NCBI GenBank assembly: GCA_018857735.1
Contig: JABMCL010002470.1
Coordinates: 558,501-622,500 of the forward strand
DNA from: Alviniconcha marisindica
Taxonomy: Eukaryota > Mollusca > Gastropoda > Provannidae
Reading direction: 5' to 3'
DNA: 64,000 bases
Below the pieces are notes generated by a model. The model was not told the origin of the DNA. It did no database searches and saw nothing but the letters and a program-made list of their open reading frames with translations. Shown here in pieces: positions 25,156 through 36,208 of this stretch (within the stretch, counting starts at the first letter, position 1; the number at the start of each line of letters is the position of its first letter). Both the position numbers and the translations under genes were made by a program.

Positions 25156-25360
25156 TCGAACTCGAAAACTTTACTACTCAAGGATAGTAGCGTTAGGTCC
25201 ATTTGGACCTATCTAACACCCAGTCCTTGCTATACTACAATCACAAATAAACACGACAATACCACAAACAAATATTATAAACACGGTTAAGCAATTGATT
25301 AATGCAGTTTCACAGTTTCCACAAATGTGCAGAAACAGAGAGAGAGAGAGAGAGACATAC

Positions 25361-25485
25361 GGCATCTGTCCAGCAGCGTTGTTCCACATGATGTTGGGGT
25401 GATGGTGATGACTTTGGCATGTGTGGTCAGGCGGACGTAGTCCAGAAGCGAACAGGAGCACATGTTCTCACTTGATTGTAAATCA
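25361..25485 (-). CDS. Locus A exon 3: cysteine-containing ectodomain, part 2
   Basis: The exon is 125 bases, with acceptor GGGGACAG and donor C|GTATGT, and enters in phase 2 and leaves in phase 1. It encodes residues 85-125, including ENMCSCSLLDYVRL and KVITITPTSC. Cys lie at 93, 95, 117 and 125 and complete the set of eight; none occurs later in the ectodomain, which fits four local disulfides. Alternating Val/Ile/Thr suggests a beta strand. The family is not recognised. Confidence 0.8.
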
Positions 25486-25557
25486 CTGTCCCCAAACAAA
25501 AAGGCCAACAGTAATCACAAACAGGTACAGCAAATCCAAGGCTTCTAGACTCAAGGT

Positions 25558-26027
25558 TGGGTAGCGGGGATATGGTAGCGCGACGGACTCATGACGAAAA
25601 GGTCGAGTCCCGGCAGGCGCGGCGGAAGAATTGTCTTCTCCAGGGTCAACTTTCTGTGCTGACTCTCATTTCGGTATCCGTTCCACCCCCGTGTTACTGC
25701 AGCAGCACGTAAATGATCCCGGTCATTCTGCCAAACGTGCGGGTGATAGGTTACAGCTAGACACACACGCACCCTACGTATGCTGCCTTGAATGAAGTGA
25801 CACCGTGAACTGGTGCTGGATGTACGGTGTACACACAACGTGAACAACAGTTTCATGTGGCACCAACTATGTAACAACCAAATGGCGCAGTAAGTACACC
25901 ACTCTGGTAGATATTCAAGAACGCGCTATAAAAAGCGACACTCATTCAAAACCGCATACAAGAGCTCAGTGAATCTGCTCGAGAACGGAGAATAGCGCTA
26001 TATAAAAGTGATCAACAACAACAACAT
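25558..26027 (+). mobile_element. tRNA-derived SINE, copy 2 (most complete)
   Basis: The head GGGTAGCGGGGATATGGTAG and B box GGTCGAGTCCCGGCAGG are followed by the same body as copy 1 (CGTTCCACCCCCGTG, CCGGTCATTCTGCC, CACCACTCTGGTAGATATTC), and the element ends GCGCTATATAAAAGTGATC plus CAA repeats. It lies in the intron between locus A exons 2 and 3. Confidence 0.82.
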
Positions 26028-26299
26028 ATGACATGGGAAAGAGATATAATCAAGGCGACGTCTTCCCACATGATGACTCATTTGTAGATCCGAAAGAGAA
26101 ACCCTGTGTTCTGCTTGGTGATTAATTGCCATAAGTGGTCGACTAAAAAACTGCTGCAGTCGTATTTAAAAAATCCATTTCTACTGACAGGACCCGTGAT
26201 GCACCTTTGCTTGGGGTCCCCTTTAACTGACAAAGCACCATTCCATAGACTTCCTCCCACTGCACCGACACAGCAGCTATGTCACTGACCCCCCCCCCC

Positions 26300-26660
26300 T
26301 CCAATGGTAAATATAGCTATAGGGCCTACTTCCTCCCTTTGCACGGGCAGATCGTCTATCCACAAAAACAGATCCGCCATTCCCTTGACCTCTCTCAGCA
26401 ATATAACGATTCCCGCTACTACCTCCCTTTGCATGGGCAGATCCTCTATCAACAATGACAGATCGGCCATTCCCTTGACCTCTCTCTGCAATGGTAAATA
26501 TAGCTATTCCCGCTACTTCCTCCATTTGCATGGGCAGATTCTCTATCAGCACTGACAGGTCGATCAGCCATCCCTCTGACCTCTCTCTGCAATGACAGAT
26601 ATATAGCTGTTCCCTCGACATTTCCCCTCTGTACTGACGATCAGTCGTTCCTTTGACCTC
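26300..26660. repeat. Tandem repeat of about 95 bases, four diverged units
   Basis: Units share CTTCCTCCCTTTGCATGGGC, AGATCCTCTATC, CGGCCATTCCCTTGACCTCT and CTCTGCAATGG. Unit lengths differ and are not multiples of three, so the open minus frame across them is incidental. Confidence 0.75.
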
Positions 26661-26879
26661 TCTCCGCCGATTGAGAAATAGGCTCCAGGAACTACTCCAC
26701 AGCTGCGTGACTTTCCCAAGGAAGCTGACCAGCACTTCGGGCATGGGCCCGGCACGATGCAATGTCCCTCGAAGAGGGAAGGAAAAGTTAGTTAGCTGAT
26801 GCTTTGAGCCCAGTCAACCACATAGGGTTATATCAGGGCTAAGAGAAGGAAAAAGAAGAAAGAAAGAAAAACAACTCAC

Positions 26880-27049
26880 ACGACGGACAGAGAACTGACG
26901 GAGTTGACGCATCGGGCGAGCTGCACCATGTTGAGGCCATCAGCGTGGTGACAGACCATGATGGTTTCCTCGATGAGGCACTGGGACGGGCAAACTCCCA
27001 CTCTCCCGATGGGGAAGAAGGGAGCAGTGTCATGAAGAGGCCACTCGCC
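26880..27049 (-). CDS. Locus A exon 2: cysteine-containing ectodomain, part 1
   Basis: The exon is 170 bases, enters in phase 0 after CTGTCCTTCAG and leaves in phase 2 at GT|GTGAGT. It encodes residues 28-83 plus two bases of codon 84, beginning GEWPLHDTAPFFPIG. It carries four of the eight mature Cys (residues 47, 51, 60 and 74), with the spacing C-PSQ-C-x8-C-x13-C. The last third (LNMVQLARC, SVSSLSVVDL) loosely resembles a leucine-rich-repeat cap, but I cannot assign a family. The phase matches exon 3 exactly. Confidence 0.8.
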
Positions 27050-27250
27050 CTGAAGGACAGATTGACAAGAAGCACACATGCTCAACTCTCTCTCTCTCCC
27101 CTCCCCCGCCACCTCGCTGTTCATATTGTCCCATTCCAAGCTATTGTTGTTGTTTGTGGCGTGCGTTGATTGCTTTTTTGTTATTTGCTAGCACGTATAC
27201 GTTGTTACATTTGCTTGGTGAGCACGTATACGTTGTTACATTTGCTTGGT

Positions 27251-27263
27251 ATGTATGTATGTA

Positions 27264-27325
<62 letters not shown>

Positions 27326-27331
27326 GTGTGT

Positions 27332-27365
<34 letters not shown>
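27251..27365. repeat. (GTAT)n and (GT)n microsatellite
   Basis: GTAT units grade into a GT tract with two interruptions. A 33-base duplication (GCACGTATACGTTGTTACAT) precedes it at 27191-27250. Confidence 0.95.
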
Positions 27366-27366
<1 letters not shown>

Positions 27367-27784
27367 TTGCATATACTTAAAAACTGGATAATTTTGTTGT
27401 TGTTGTCAAAACGACCTTTCACACACACACACACACAAGAAGAAAAAGAGAAAAAAATGACAAAGAAATAAAGAATGAAAGGCAGAAAGAAAAGAGGACA
27501 ACCACATGCATTCAAAATGAACTTTCTGCAATGTTTATGGTTAGTCAGTTCCTGGATTTAAACGTCCTATCAATCGTTCAGGGTGAATCTCACATTCAAA
27601 ATCCTTTCACAAGTTCAAAACACAAGACACAAAATCACAAACAAACAAAAAGCTGGACCACAACTCAGGACACAACACAATTAACAGCAAATGCAAACAA
27701 GTCAAACAGGTCAACAACAACAACAAGCGAACAAGCACGCCACAATACTTACATTTTACCTAACTATAGTTGACAAAAGCATTC

Positions 27785-27930
27785 AGACATTTACTTGTGA
27801 TATAAGGAACTTTATTTTGCCTAGACATTTACTTCTGATATAAGGAACTGCGTTTTGCCTAGACATTAACTTGTGATGCAAGGAACTGTGTTTTGCCTAG
27901 ACATTTACTTCCGGTGTGATGAACTATGTT
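27785..27930. repeat. 38-39-base tandem repeat, four units
   Basis: Unit GACATTTACTTGTGATATAA, GGAACTGCGTTTTGCCTA starting at 27785, 27824, 27862 and 27900. In the intron between locus A exons 1 and 2. Confidence 0.8.
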
Positions 27931-28249
27931 TAACAAAGATAATTATAACCCAAGCGGTTGAGTGGGCATTACGTAAATCAAGAACCAATCAATTAATGAG
28001 GAAATCGGACGGACATTTTCATGGGAAGCATGTTTTACCTCTAACAGTAAAGAGAATAGAATTAATACATACTTGCCACTTTCAACACACACACACACTA
28101 AAAAGGAAAAAAAAAGGCCAGGGTCAAGGAGCCACCTAGGCCCTGGTAAGGCACGAAATGAATAGTGTTATCAGCGGAAAAATCGCACATATGGGCATGC
28201 AAACAACAGCGTCAAAACCAGGATCCTACGCGTGCACCCAAACGTGGAT

Positions 28250-28425
28250 TCAAAATGCAACGGACACGCATTAGCTTATTCCGAGGGTCAAACTCGTTTT
28301 TGTTAGGCGTGTTTCTCTCACAATATTCAAAAGCATTTAAAATGCAACGGACACACATTAGCTAATTTTGGAGCCAAACACGTTTTTGTTTTGCCTGCTT
28401 TCCTCTCAAAATATTCAAAGACTTG
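28250..28425. repeat. Two tandem copies of about 85 bases
   Basis: AAATGCAACGGACACGCATT, AGCT, AAACTCGTTTTTGTT and TTTCTCTCACAATATTCAAA occur twice with about 15 percent difference. Immediately 3' (minus strand) of locus A exon 1. Confidence 0.75.
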
Positions 28426-28510
28426 ACTTTGTGATTTTCAGGTTTCTGATTTTGTTTTGGAAAGCTTGGTTTCTGGCCGGAAGCCTGAAGAGTGGCAAGC
28501 ATATAACTAC

Positions 28511-28650
28511 CCGCGGCTGGCGGGGAGCTGTCACACAGGCGATGAAGCCCGACAACAGCAACAGCAGCACGCTCCCCTCATCCAGCCTCATCTACATCTT
28601 CGTCTTCGTCATCAGTGGCTGTCATCCAAATGGCTCCTCTGTCTCGTAGG
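28511..28650 (-). CDS. Locus A exon 1: start codon and signal peptide
   Basis: Coding begins at the ATG with its A at 28591, giving 27 residues that start MRLDEGS, followed by a Leu-rich core and a small-residue site (ACVTA before PRQ) typical of signal-peptidase cleavage. The exon ends CGG|GTAGTT in phase 0. A good acceptor (TCGTTGCAG) just above 28650 suggests a 5' UTR intron and a 59-base leader in this exon. The leader contains two short upstream ATG frames, one of which overlaps the start. The chosen ATG is the only one that reads through to the donor. Confidence 0.7.
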
Positions 28651-29103
28651 CTGCAACGACAAAATCAGTGTACTGTAACGCTGAATAACTGCAGACTTTA
28701 TTTAAGAATTTGGCACCACAAAGGTTAAGCGACCGTCTTGTAAACGACTGTTAATCAAGTCACAAACACCAAAAGCATATAGCGGCTTAATCCATAACAA
28801 GCCATAAACACCAAAAGCATATAATACCCAACCCACACTGGCATTATGTTTCCAAAATTCCTCACAACAAGTTTGTTGCTCTCTCTCTCTCTCCCTCTTT
28901 CCCCACCCCCTCTCTCTCTGTCTGTGTGTCTGTCTCTCAATTCACAACCTCTCTCAACATTTACCGCCGTTCGTCCCTCCGCGCGAAATTGCTGTAGCTA
29001 GTTCTTCCACACTAACTACAGACATAAACCATTCTTAGTTATTGTAGTAGTGAACAATGCTTTGAGAGAAAGTGAATGTGAGACAAGAGAAGTATCATAA
29101 CAC

Positions 29104-29205
29104 GTGCGCGAGCACACGTATGTGTGCGTGCGTGCGTGTGTGCGTGCGTGTATGTGTGTGTGTGCACGCTCTCGCACGTATGTTTGGGAGAGAGGGAAGA
29201 AGGGG

Positions 29206-29280
<75 letters not shown>
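29104..29280. repeat. (GT)n and (GA)n microsatellite
   Basis: A GCGT/GT tract and about 35 GA units, in the region upstream of locus A exon 1. Confidence 0.95.
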
Positions 29281-29283
<3 letters not shown>

Positions 29284-30129
29284 TACCGTTCTTCTAACCC
29301 ATGGCTGTTTTGCTGCTGCCTTCAGACATGTTCCCAAATATCCCGTCCTTGTCCCGTATTGCGTCTGCAATAGACTATTCCAGTTACTTTGAGTTAGACA
29401 AATGTTCACAAACAATTGTGGTAGCCTACATGACTCAAACATCTATTCATTTTATTCGAACTCAGAAACGACAGTCAGCCGACATTTTTCGAGTGGCAGC
29501 CTATAAGCTTCGTCGTCGACTGAATCTGTGTTCGGATCAGTTATGTCGCAAAAAGTTTTTATTTTATTTTGAAGTTATTGTTATGACGGACAGGGAAGAA
29601 CATTGTGCACAACCAATTATGTTAAGGCATCGCGGCAGGTGGTTTCAGTAAATACTGTTCAGTTAAAGTCTTGAAGCTGTTCTTTGTTACCAGAGGGTGA
29701 CACGAAGCCTCTCATGTTCTTAGTCCTCTCACTCCCAGTAGGACTCCTTCAAGACGACACAGCTAGTGTTAGCCGTCCCACACCTGTAAACTACGCTGTG
29801 CTATCTCCCACAATCAATCAAATCAATCAATCTTTTATTTTATGTCTGTTCACATCCAGGTGATATTAAACAACTATCTCCCACAGACGTTGCGCCAATA
29901 CCAAGTCCTAGGTGTCAGCCATGTGAACACAGATCAGATGCAGATAATCGTTTATCTTACGGTACACTTTGCGGATTCCGTCTTCAAATAAGCAAGTTGA
30001 GCTGTCACTGCTGCACCACCCTCCACCACCCCCACACGCACAGAGATACAAGGTCGCCGGTTTAGATCCAGAAGATCAACAGACTGTGTGTCCAGAAACC
30101 CGGTAAAGACTAAGTGTACATCCGAAACA

Positions 30130-30310
30130 ATGACAGAAACTACACAGTGCCACAACGAACAATACAAACACTCTTTTCTCCCCGGCAACTGTCACAGCCT
30201 GGAACCACTTAGACAACAACACAGTCCACTCAGACAGTGCTGAGTGTTTCAAGTCACCAACATTCTTCACAAACTAGATTTCTTCAACAACAAGCAACAA
30301 CGCCTCTCCT
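30130..30310 (+). mobile_element. LINE reverse transcriptase C-terminal remnant, plus strand
   Basis: One plus frame reads NTLFSPATVTAWNHLDNNTV and onward, the typical end of a LINE RT protein (FFPRT...WNxLP...V). It is short and frameshifted after about 50 codons. Its element group is not determinable by eye. Confidence 0.55.
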
Positions 30311-30689
30311 TCTACAAGGCGGTTGAGGGGGATGGTGCCGGCCGTGCCTACAATCGACCAGTTCCTAAAACCTCTCCCAGCAAACAACAGAAGATTGGGC
30401 CAACCAAATTGCAAGACATTCCAGTAAAGAATGTCACAGACAGACAAACAGACTTTTTCAAGTACCTCATTCTGATATCGAACAGTACATGAAGACTTTC
30501 TTCGTCAGTACCACTATCTTCTTCTTCCGATGAAGACCATCGGCCAATAATCTGACAGTTACTGTCATTTTCAGGAGTTTGCGCAGCGGGAGAAAAAAAG
30601 AAGGGGAAAAAAAAGAAAAGGGGGATGGGGTGGGATGAGGGATGAAGGTAGAGGGCGGGAGGGGGTGGTGGTGGTGGTCTTTACGGCTG

Positions 30690-30860
30690 TGGGGTACGAT
30701 GACACCCTCGAAATGAAAGTGACAAGGGAGGGTGACTGTACTGCTTCTGAAGGGAGCTCGTTCAGAAGTCGTTCACCATCGACTGGAACATTTCCGTCAG
30801 CAACGACCAAGTGACGTCTCCACACTTGATGACTTACGAACGACTGACCGACACCTAAAG
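30690..30860 (-). mobile_element. Possible second LINE RT remnant, minus strand
   Basis: The minus frame contains ERLLNELPSEAVQSPSLVTF, which resembles the LPSE..SPSL..FK end of LINE RT proteins. Only this short stretch supports it. Confidence 0.35.
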
Positions 30861-31717
30861 CACCACCTAAATCCCACGCACGCACTCCCCTCCCGCCACA
30901 TTTTTACCTAAAGCTATGTCCTGCGATGTATGGGATCAAGATCATGATTAAATTGGCTCTGGCTTCGGCCATGCACCGACTGACCACCAGCTCTGCGTAT
31001 CGCAACACGTCGCAACAATGTCAGATTCTTTGATGTAAGCGACGTAGGCTGCAGAGAGAATTATTCGACTTGGTGTGCGCTTCGCTGCAGGTTAGAGAGA
31101 GAGAAAAAAAGATTAAATGTTTCATATAATCTTATATAAACTGCGAACAGAAAAATAGACATAAATACCTGTCAGCGAAGTCGGGTGCCAAATCTCATTC
31201 CAATGTTTTTGGGAACACAGTCACCAAACAGATTATCCGGAAGGCGTTTGCGTCGTATCTGTGTCATAAACCATGACGACGTCAAATGGCAGCTGACGTA
31301 TTTCCTTCGTGTTCTGATGTCACTATTCAGTGCTGATCTCGGCCAGCTGCTCCCGCCAACAGTAACCGAGAATATCGCCTGTATCCCTTTGCGTGTTTCG
31401 TTCTTATGGTTTTGTTACCGTAATATTCATATGGCCGATTTGACTAACAGAGGCGTGAATCACTTCTGTTCATTAGCTTTCCCAGGCAGAGCAGAACAGG
31501 GCTGTTTGCAGCCTGTTACATTCCAACCTATTTGCAGCTATGATTAGTTGAAAGAAATCGTCTTTTCAGGCGTCAGCTTCTTCGGAGGAATAATCACCAA
31601 TTTCTAGTCATATTTTACGTAGTTTTTAATGTTTTTATCGAGTTTACGTTCAATATATTAATGAGCCATGTGCAACATCAAATGTGTGAATATGGAACAT
31701 CAAACCGAGTCTATTTG

Positions 31718-32003
31718 AATCAACACACAAAGGAGTTAACTAACGCTCCAAATACGTCACACAAACACAACAACAAAGACCTGAGTCGCCTACGGTAACT
31801 CACCTGGCACGCGAGTAAATAAAAAAGGTACATAAACGTAGCGCTCGAAATACATCACACAAACGCAACAACAAGGACCTGAGTCACCTACGGTAGCTCA
31901 CCTGGCACGCGAGTAAATAAAAGGTACATAAACGACTCAGGTTTTTGTTGTTGTGTTTGTCTGATGTATTTCGAGCGCTAATTAACTCCCTTGTGTGTTG
32001 ATT
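31718..32003. mobile_element. Fold-back element with long inverted arms
   Basis: TCAACACACAAAGGAGTTAA at the left and TTAACTCCCTTGTGTGTTGA at the right are near-perfect inverted repeats. Pairing continues inward for about 60 bases on each side (CACAAACACAACAACAAAGA against TTTTGTTGTTGTGTTTGTCT). The left arm is followed by a second copy of itself (98-base period, 31745 and 31843). Confidence 0.75.
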
Positions 32004-32525
32004 CTGCACGAGAACTCTCGGCCTCATTCCATTTCATATCTAGTCTATTTGACTCAAACGAAACTATTTGAATCAGCTGTCAAGAAATGCACACATACTC
32101 GCCTTCGAACAGTAAATTTGATGGTCCTATAACAAATTTACTGTCAATATTGTGCATTTTGACAGAAATCCTTTTACATGCTCCTGCAAAGGGGGCAAAA
32201 AAGCTTTAATGATTTCAAATTTGGCACGTTTATTGGTCGTTTTCCGAGTGTCGGCGCGGCAAGCACGGCAGTGAAAGAGTTAATATGACAACACAAAACA
32301 TGCACACATGATCGGGGTAAACCCCTTACCAAGCAACAGACTGACGTGCAGGTGACGATGACAAATGAAAGTTGTCTCCATATCCTGTTTCAGTTAGGTT
32401 ACTGGTAATCGATCGATTGAGAGTATGGAAGTGTTGAATCAACACCGAAAATTTGCGCATAGTTTGTGTTGGGCTATTAAAATCAGCGTTTTTTTTAACC
32501 GTTTGAGCCTTATATTTAGTCGTAT

Positions 32526-32634
32526 GCCAGGTGAGAGTTACCGTGGGCGACTCAGGTCTTTGTTGTGTTTGTGTGACGTCTTTGGAGCTCCAATTAACTC
32601 CCTTGTTTGTTGATTCTGCGCAGGCGCTCTGGGT
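32526..32634. mobile_element. Solo arm of the fold-back element
   Basis: CCAGGTGAGAGTTACCGTGG, GCGACTCAGGTCTTTGTTGT and AATTAACTCCCTTGTTTGTT are the reverse complement of the left arm at 31718-31815; no second arm is nearby. Confidence 0.65.
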
Positions 32635-32903
32635 CTCGTTTTCTTTTTAGACCGAGTCTATTTGAATAAAGACTTCCAATATTGCAAAGGAGAGGTGTTT
32701 TGTATATGCGTCCCGTCTTCTTTTGGTGGGTACGTTTTCCTTGTTTTTACCGCGAGTCTATAATAGCGCGACAGCATTTGATTTTTCTTTCTTTCTCTTT
32801 TACTCAACTTTGCTCTGCATGATTTAAATCTACGATGGTATCATGTCATTATTAATTGACAGATCGTTTTTATGTTGTGTCTATATATGTGTTCTTGTGT
32901 GTA

Positions 32904-32904
<1 letters not shown>

Positions 32905-32995
<91 letters not shown>

Positions 32996-33140
32996 CGCGT
33001 GCGCTCGTGTATGTGTGTGTGTATGAGGATGACGGAGAGAGAGAGTGCGTGGTACGAGACCTTGTATAGTGGGTGTGTGCGCGCGCGCGCGTATGTGCAT
33101 GTGTCCGTGCGTGCGCGTGCGTGTGTGTATGTGCGCGCGC
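32905..33140. repeat. (GT)n and (GC)n microsatellite
   Basis: About 45 GT units and then impure GC/GT tracts. An (AT)n tract follows at 33351-33370. Confidence 0.95.
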
Positions 33141-33875
33141 TCGAGCCCTTGTATAAGTGTCTGCATCTGGCATGTTTCAGTAAATTCAGCGCTATTTGTC
33201 AATGGATACTGTTAAAGCACATCCGTCCCTTCCGGCACACGCTCGAACACACAGGTATACTCTTTCTCTCCCACCCCCTCTCAATCACATCTTGTAAATC
33301 TGTAACACGTTCAGACAAGACGCTGCCTGACGTTTTTAAATATGTCTGAATATATATATATATATATAATATATACAATTCTACCATAACAAAGAAAATA
33401 ATTCATAGATACTTTCGAGTGGAATCCAGCAAAAGACAAATTAGCACAAAATAGACAATGTATCGTTGCATATATCAGTCAAATGGTGTGAAATACACAA
33501 CAATACACCATTACTAGTCGTCTGTCAAACATGAAACACTATGAAGTGTTCAGCCACGTCTCTGGTCGCGATTACGAGTATCATTGGTTAAAAACGAAAA
33601 GATACGCGCATTATAAACTCTCAAATTCGGCTCCAATAGACGTTCTCTGGTCTTGGTCGGTCTCGGTCGGCCAGGTTACTTACTGTCTTGTGTTGACATT
33701 ACCTACTTGACTTGCTATGGATCTTGGTATGCCAGCTTTCTGTCTCAATCAACACAGATCTTCCGAAAAGCCTTCATATTTGATCCTTTTGAGGGTGTTA
33801 CCACCGTTAGTTCCGGTGTGGTCTTCGGCTGCAGCGTTGCTGGAAACGTTTTTGCAGAGTTCCACAAGTCGTCAC

Positions 33876-34822
33876 TTCCTGCGTGACGACCACCTTGCCT
33901 GACACCCATCTCGCTCAGCCTGCGTGACGACCACCTTGCATGACACCCATCTCGCTCAGCCTGCGTGACGACCACCTTGTCTGACACCCATCTCGTTCAG
34001 CCTGCGTGACGACCACCTTGTCTGACACCCATCTCGCTCAGCCTGCGTGATGGTCACCGTTGCGTAACACTCAGAGTTGCTGGGAAAGGTTTTTGCAGAG
34101 AGTTCCACCAGTCGTCACCTTCTGCGTGACGACCACCTTGCCTGACAGCCATCTCGCTCAGTCTGCGTGACGACCACCTTGCCTGACACCCATCTCGCTC
34201 AGTCTGCGTGACGACCACCTTGCACGACACCCATCTCGCTCAGCCTGCGTGATGACCACCTTGCATGACACCCATCTCGCTCAGTCTGCGTGACGACCAC
34301 CTTGTCTGACACCCATCTCGCTCAGTCTGCGTGACGACCACCTTGCCTCACACCCATCTCGTTCAGTCTGCGTGACGACCATCTTGCAGGACACCCATCT
34401 CGCTCAGTCTGCGTGACGACCACCTTGCCTCACACCCATCTCGTTCAGTCTGCGTGACGACCATCTTGCAGGACACCTATCTCGCTCAGCCTGCGTGACG
34501 ACCACCTTGTCTGACAGCCATCTCGCTCAGCCTGCGTGACGACCACCTTGCATGACACCCATCTCGCTCAGCCTGCGTGACGACCACCTTGTCTGACAGC
34601 CATCTCGCTCAGCCTGCGTGACGACCACCTTGCATGACACCCATCTCGCTCAGCCTGCGTGACGACCACCTTGCATGACAGCCATCTCGCTCAGCCTGCG
34701 TGATGACTACCTTGCAGGACACCCAGAGTTGCTGGGAATAGATTTTGCAGAGTTCCACCATTCGTCACCTACTGTGTGACGACCACCTTGCATGACACCC
34801 ATCTCGCTCTGCGTGACGACCA
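33876..34822. repeat. 41-base minisatellite, about 20 units
   Basis: The unit GCGTGACGACCACCTTGC, CTGACACCCATCTCGCTCAG, CCT recurs every 41 bases with few changes. It is not a multiple of three, so it is non-coding despite open stretches. Blocks with TTGCTGG, TTTTGCAGAGTTCCAC and TCGTCACCT (33835, 34073, 34729) punctuate it, giving a higher-order structure. Confidence 0.9.
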
Positions 34823-34870
34823 ACAACTGCCTGACCTTGAACCCTTACGACAAAGGCCTTGCATCGTCAG

Positions 34871-34926
<56 letters not shown>
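34871..34926. repeat. Homopolymer C tract, about 56 bases
   Basis: An uninterrupted C run; on the minus (locus B coding) strand it is a G tract about 80 bases past the stop codon. Its exact length may be an assembly estimate. Confidence 0.9.
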
Positions 34927-34928
<2 letters not shown>

Positions 34929-35003
34929 CCCGTCCTGCTGACTGTAGGCGAAGTGCTGTGTGTCCCGCAATGCAGCCATCTTCGTGGCGGCTGGCCCCAA
35001 GCT

Positions 35004-35132
35004 TCAGGTGTTATTCTCTCCAAAAGTCGTCCCCACCGTTCCGTACTTGGTCTTAATTTTTTGCTTGCGCCGCTCTTGATTCGGGGCTGCTGGCTGCGGC
35101 GGTGGCGGTGGCGGCGCTGCAATGGGTGGCGC
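35004..35132 (-). CDS. Locus B exon B16: last coding exon, Pro run and basic end
   Basis: The exon enters after TTGATGTGCAG in phase 0 and runs 42 residues to TGA (35004-35006): APPIAAPPPPPPQPAAPNQE, RRKQKIKTKYGTVG and onward. An alternative donor before GTGGGG is conceivable but weak, so I take the stop as the end of the protein. About 80 bases past the stop the minus strand enters a long G tract. Confidence 0.66.
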   Translation of the reverse strand, partial: APPIAAPPPPPPQPAAPNQERRKQKIKTKYGTVGTTFGENNT

Positions 35133-35327
35133 CTGCACATCAACCGTCAACAGCACTGGAATGATACTAGTTGGTGAGTGTATGTGTGGAGAAGGAGGAT
35201 GAGACACAGAGAGGGAGAGAGGGGGGGGGGGGGGAGTGTGAGGGAGAAACAGGGAGATAAAGTGCAGACAGGAGAGTATGTACGCGACACAGAGAAAATG
35301 AGACGAGAGAAATGGGGACACGGGGTG

Positions 35328-35328
<1 letters not shown>

Positions 35329-35420
<92 letters not shown>

Positions 35421-35514
35421 CTTGCGCAAATGAGTGACAGAAAGAAATGAGAAACAGATCACGAGAAAAAGGGTGGGAGACGGCAGAAAAAGGTGACAGC
35501 TCGCGCGCGACTAG

Positions 35515-35574
<60 letters not shown>
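35329..35574. repeat. (GA)n and (GT)n microsatellites between exons B15 and B16
   Basis: About 45 GA units (35329-35418) and about 26 GT units (35521-35573), in the intron before the last exon of locus B. Confidence 0.95.
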
Positions 35575-35575
<1 letters not shown>

Positions 35576-35645
35576 CCGCGTTTGGGTGTCACCATCTTCG
35601 GGCCTCCGACAAGCCTTCATGAAGGCCGGTGTCTCGTAGACCTAC

Positions 35646-35846
35646 CACTGTCGCCAGGTCAGCCAACGTTTTCCGGCGTCCTTTATTGTGTTCGCGTTTG
35701 GATTTAGCTGCCCCGGGCTTGCTCTGACTTGTTTTGGTGTCTTGCTGTGGCTGTGGCGTTTTGGCCGGGACTGCTGCGGGTTCTGCTTCTGGTTTGGGCA
35801 TTTCTGTATGGCTTGTTTTAACTTCGGCTTCCGGCTTCGGCGCTTT
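35646..35846 (-). CDS. Locus B exon B15: Pro/Lys/Ala tail segment
   Basis: The exon is 201 bases, phase 0 to phase 0, with acceptor GTTTTCTTGCAG and donor GTG|GTAGGT. It encodes 67 residues: KAPKPEAEVKTSHTEMPKPE, an Ala/Pro/Gln region, and a basic end KSKREHNKGRRKTLADLATV. KPEAE occurs twice. Confidence 0.74.
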
Positions 35847-36052
35847 CTGCAAGAAAACAAAATTGCCAAAGTCCTATGTATGCCACGTCATTCTCTTTTT
35901 TTCACCGTTACTCTGTTTCACGTCACGGCCCGCCTTCTCTCACCCACCCTTTCTTCCAAGACTGTTCTGTGTTGTCCCGCTTTCGGTGAGTCCGAGGGCC
36001 GTTCATACTGGCTAGGTCACTGCGGGTCACGTAATCGAAATTGAACTGGTTA

Positions 36053-36192
36053 CAGTATTGACTTGGGGTCATTCTTCATGAGCTAGGTAACGGTGGATCA
36101 AGACTCGGAGATGGAAAGTGAGGCTGGGTTGCCATTAAGTCTCGTGACCAGCCGTGACGTAGCTCATTAAGAATGACCTCAGGTCGATACTG
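36053..36192. mobile_element. 140-base inverted-repeat element
   Basis: CAGTATTGACTTGGGGTCAT plus TCTTCATGAGCTA pairs with TAGCTCATTAAGAATGACC plus TCAGGTCGATACTG (33-base arms, about 5 mismatches). It lies directly beside the larger element at 36209. Confidence 0.65.
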
Positions 36193-36208
36193 TGCCCACC
36201 AAACACCT

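Larger units (their letters stand above)
28651..33834. other. Intergenic region between locus A start and the minisatellite
   Basis: It contains microsatellites, LINE remnants and the fold-back element. A 116-codon plus frame at 29301-29651 has no homology clue and no splice context. The locus A promoter should lie here, but I see no clear core element. Confidence 0.4.

Noticed and set aside
26277..26762. 161-codon minus frame with repeated GQGNG.S segments
   Set aside because: It reads through a 95-base tandem repeat whose units are not multiples of three; the flanking exons 2 and 3 already join in phase without it.
29301..29651. 116-codon plus frame upstream of locus A
   Set aside because: No recognisable domain, no signal peptide, begins directly after a GA microsatellite; a chance open frame is likelier.
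33876..34822. CRISPR-like array
   Set aside because: The 41-base units are directly adjacent with no unique spacers, and the host is a eukaryote; it is a minisatellite.
34859..35177. Poly-Pro and poly-Gly frames
   Set aside because: They are the C tract read in two strands.
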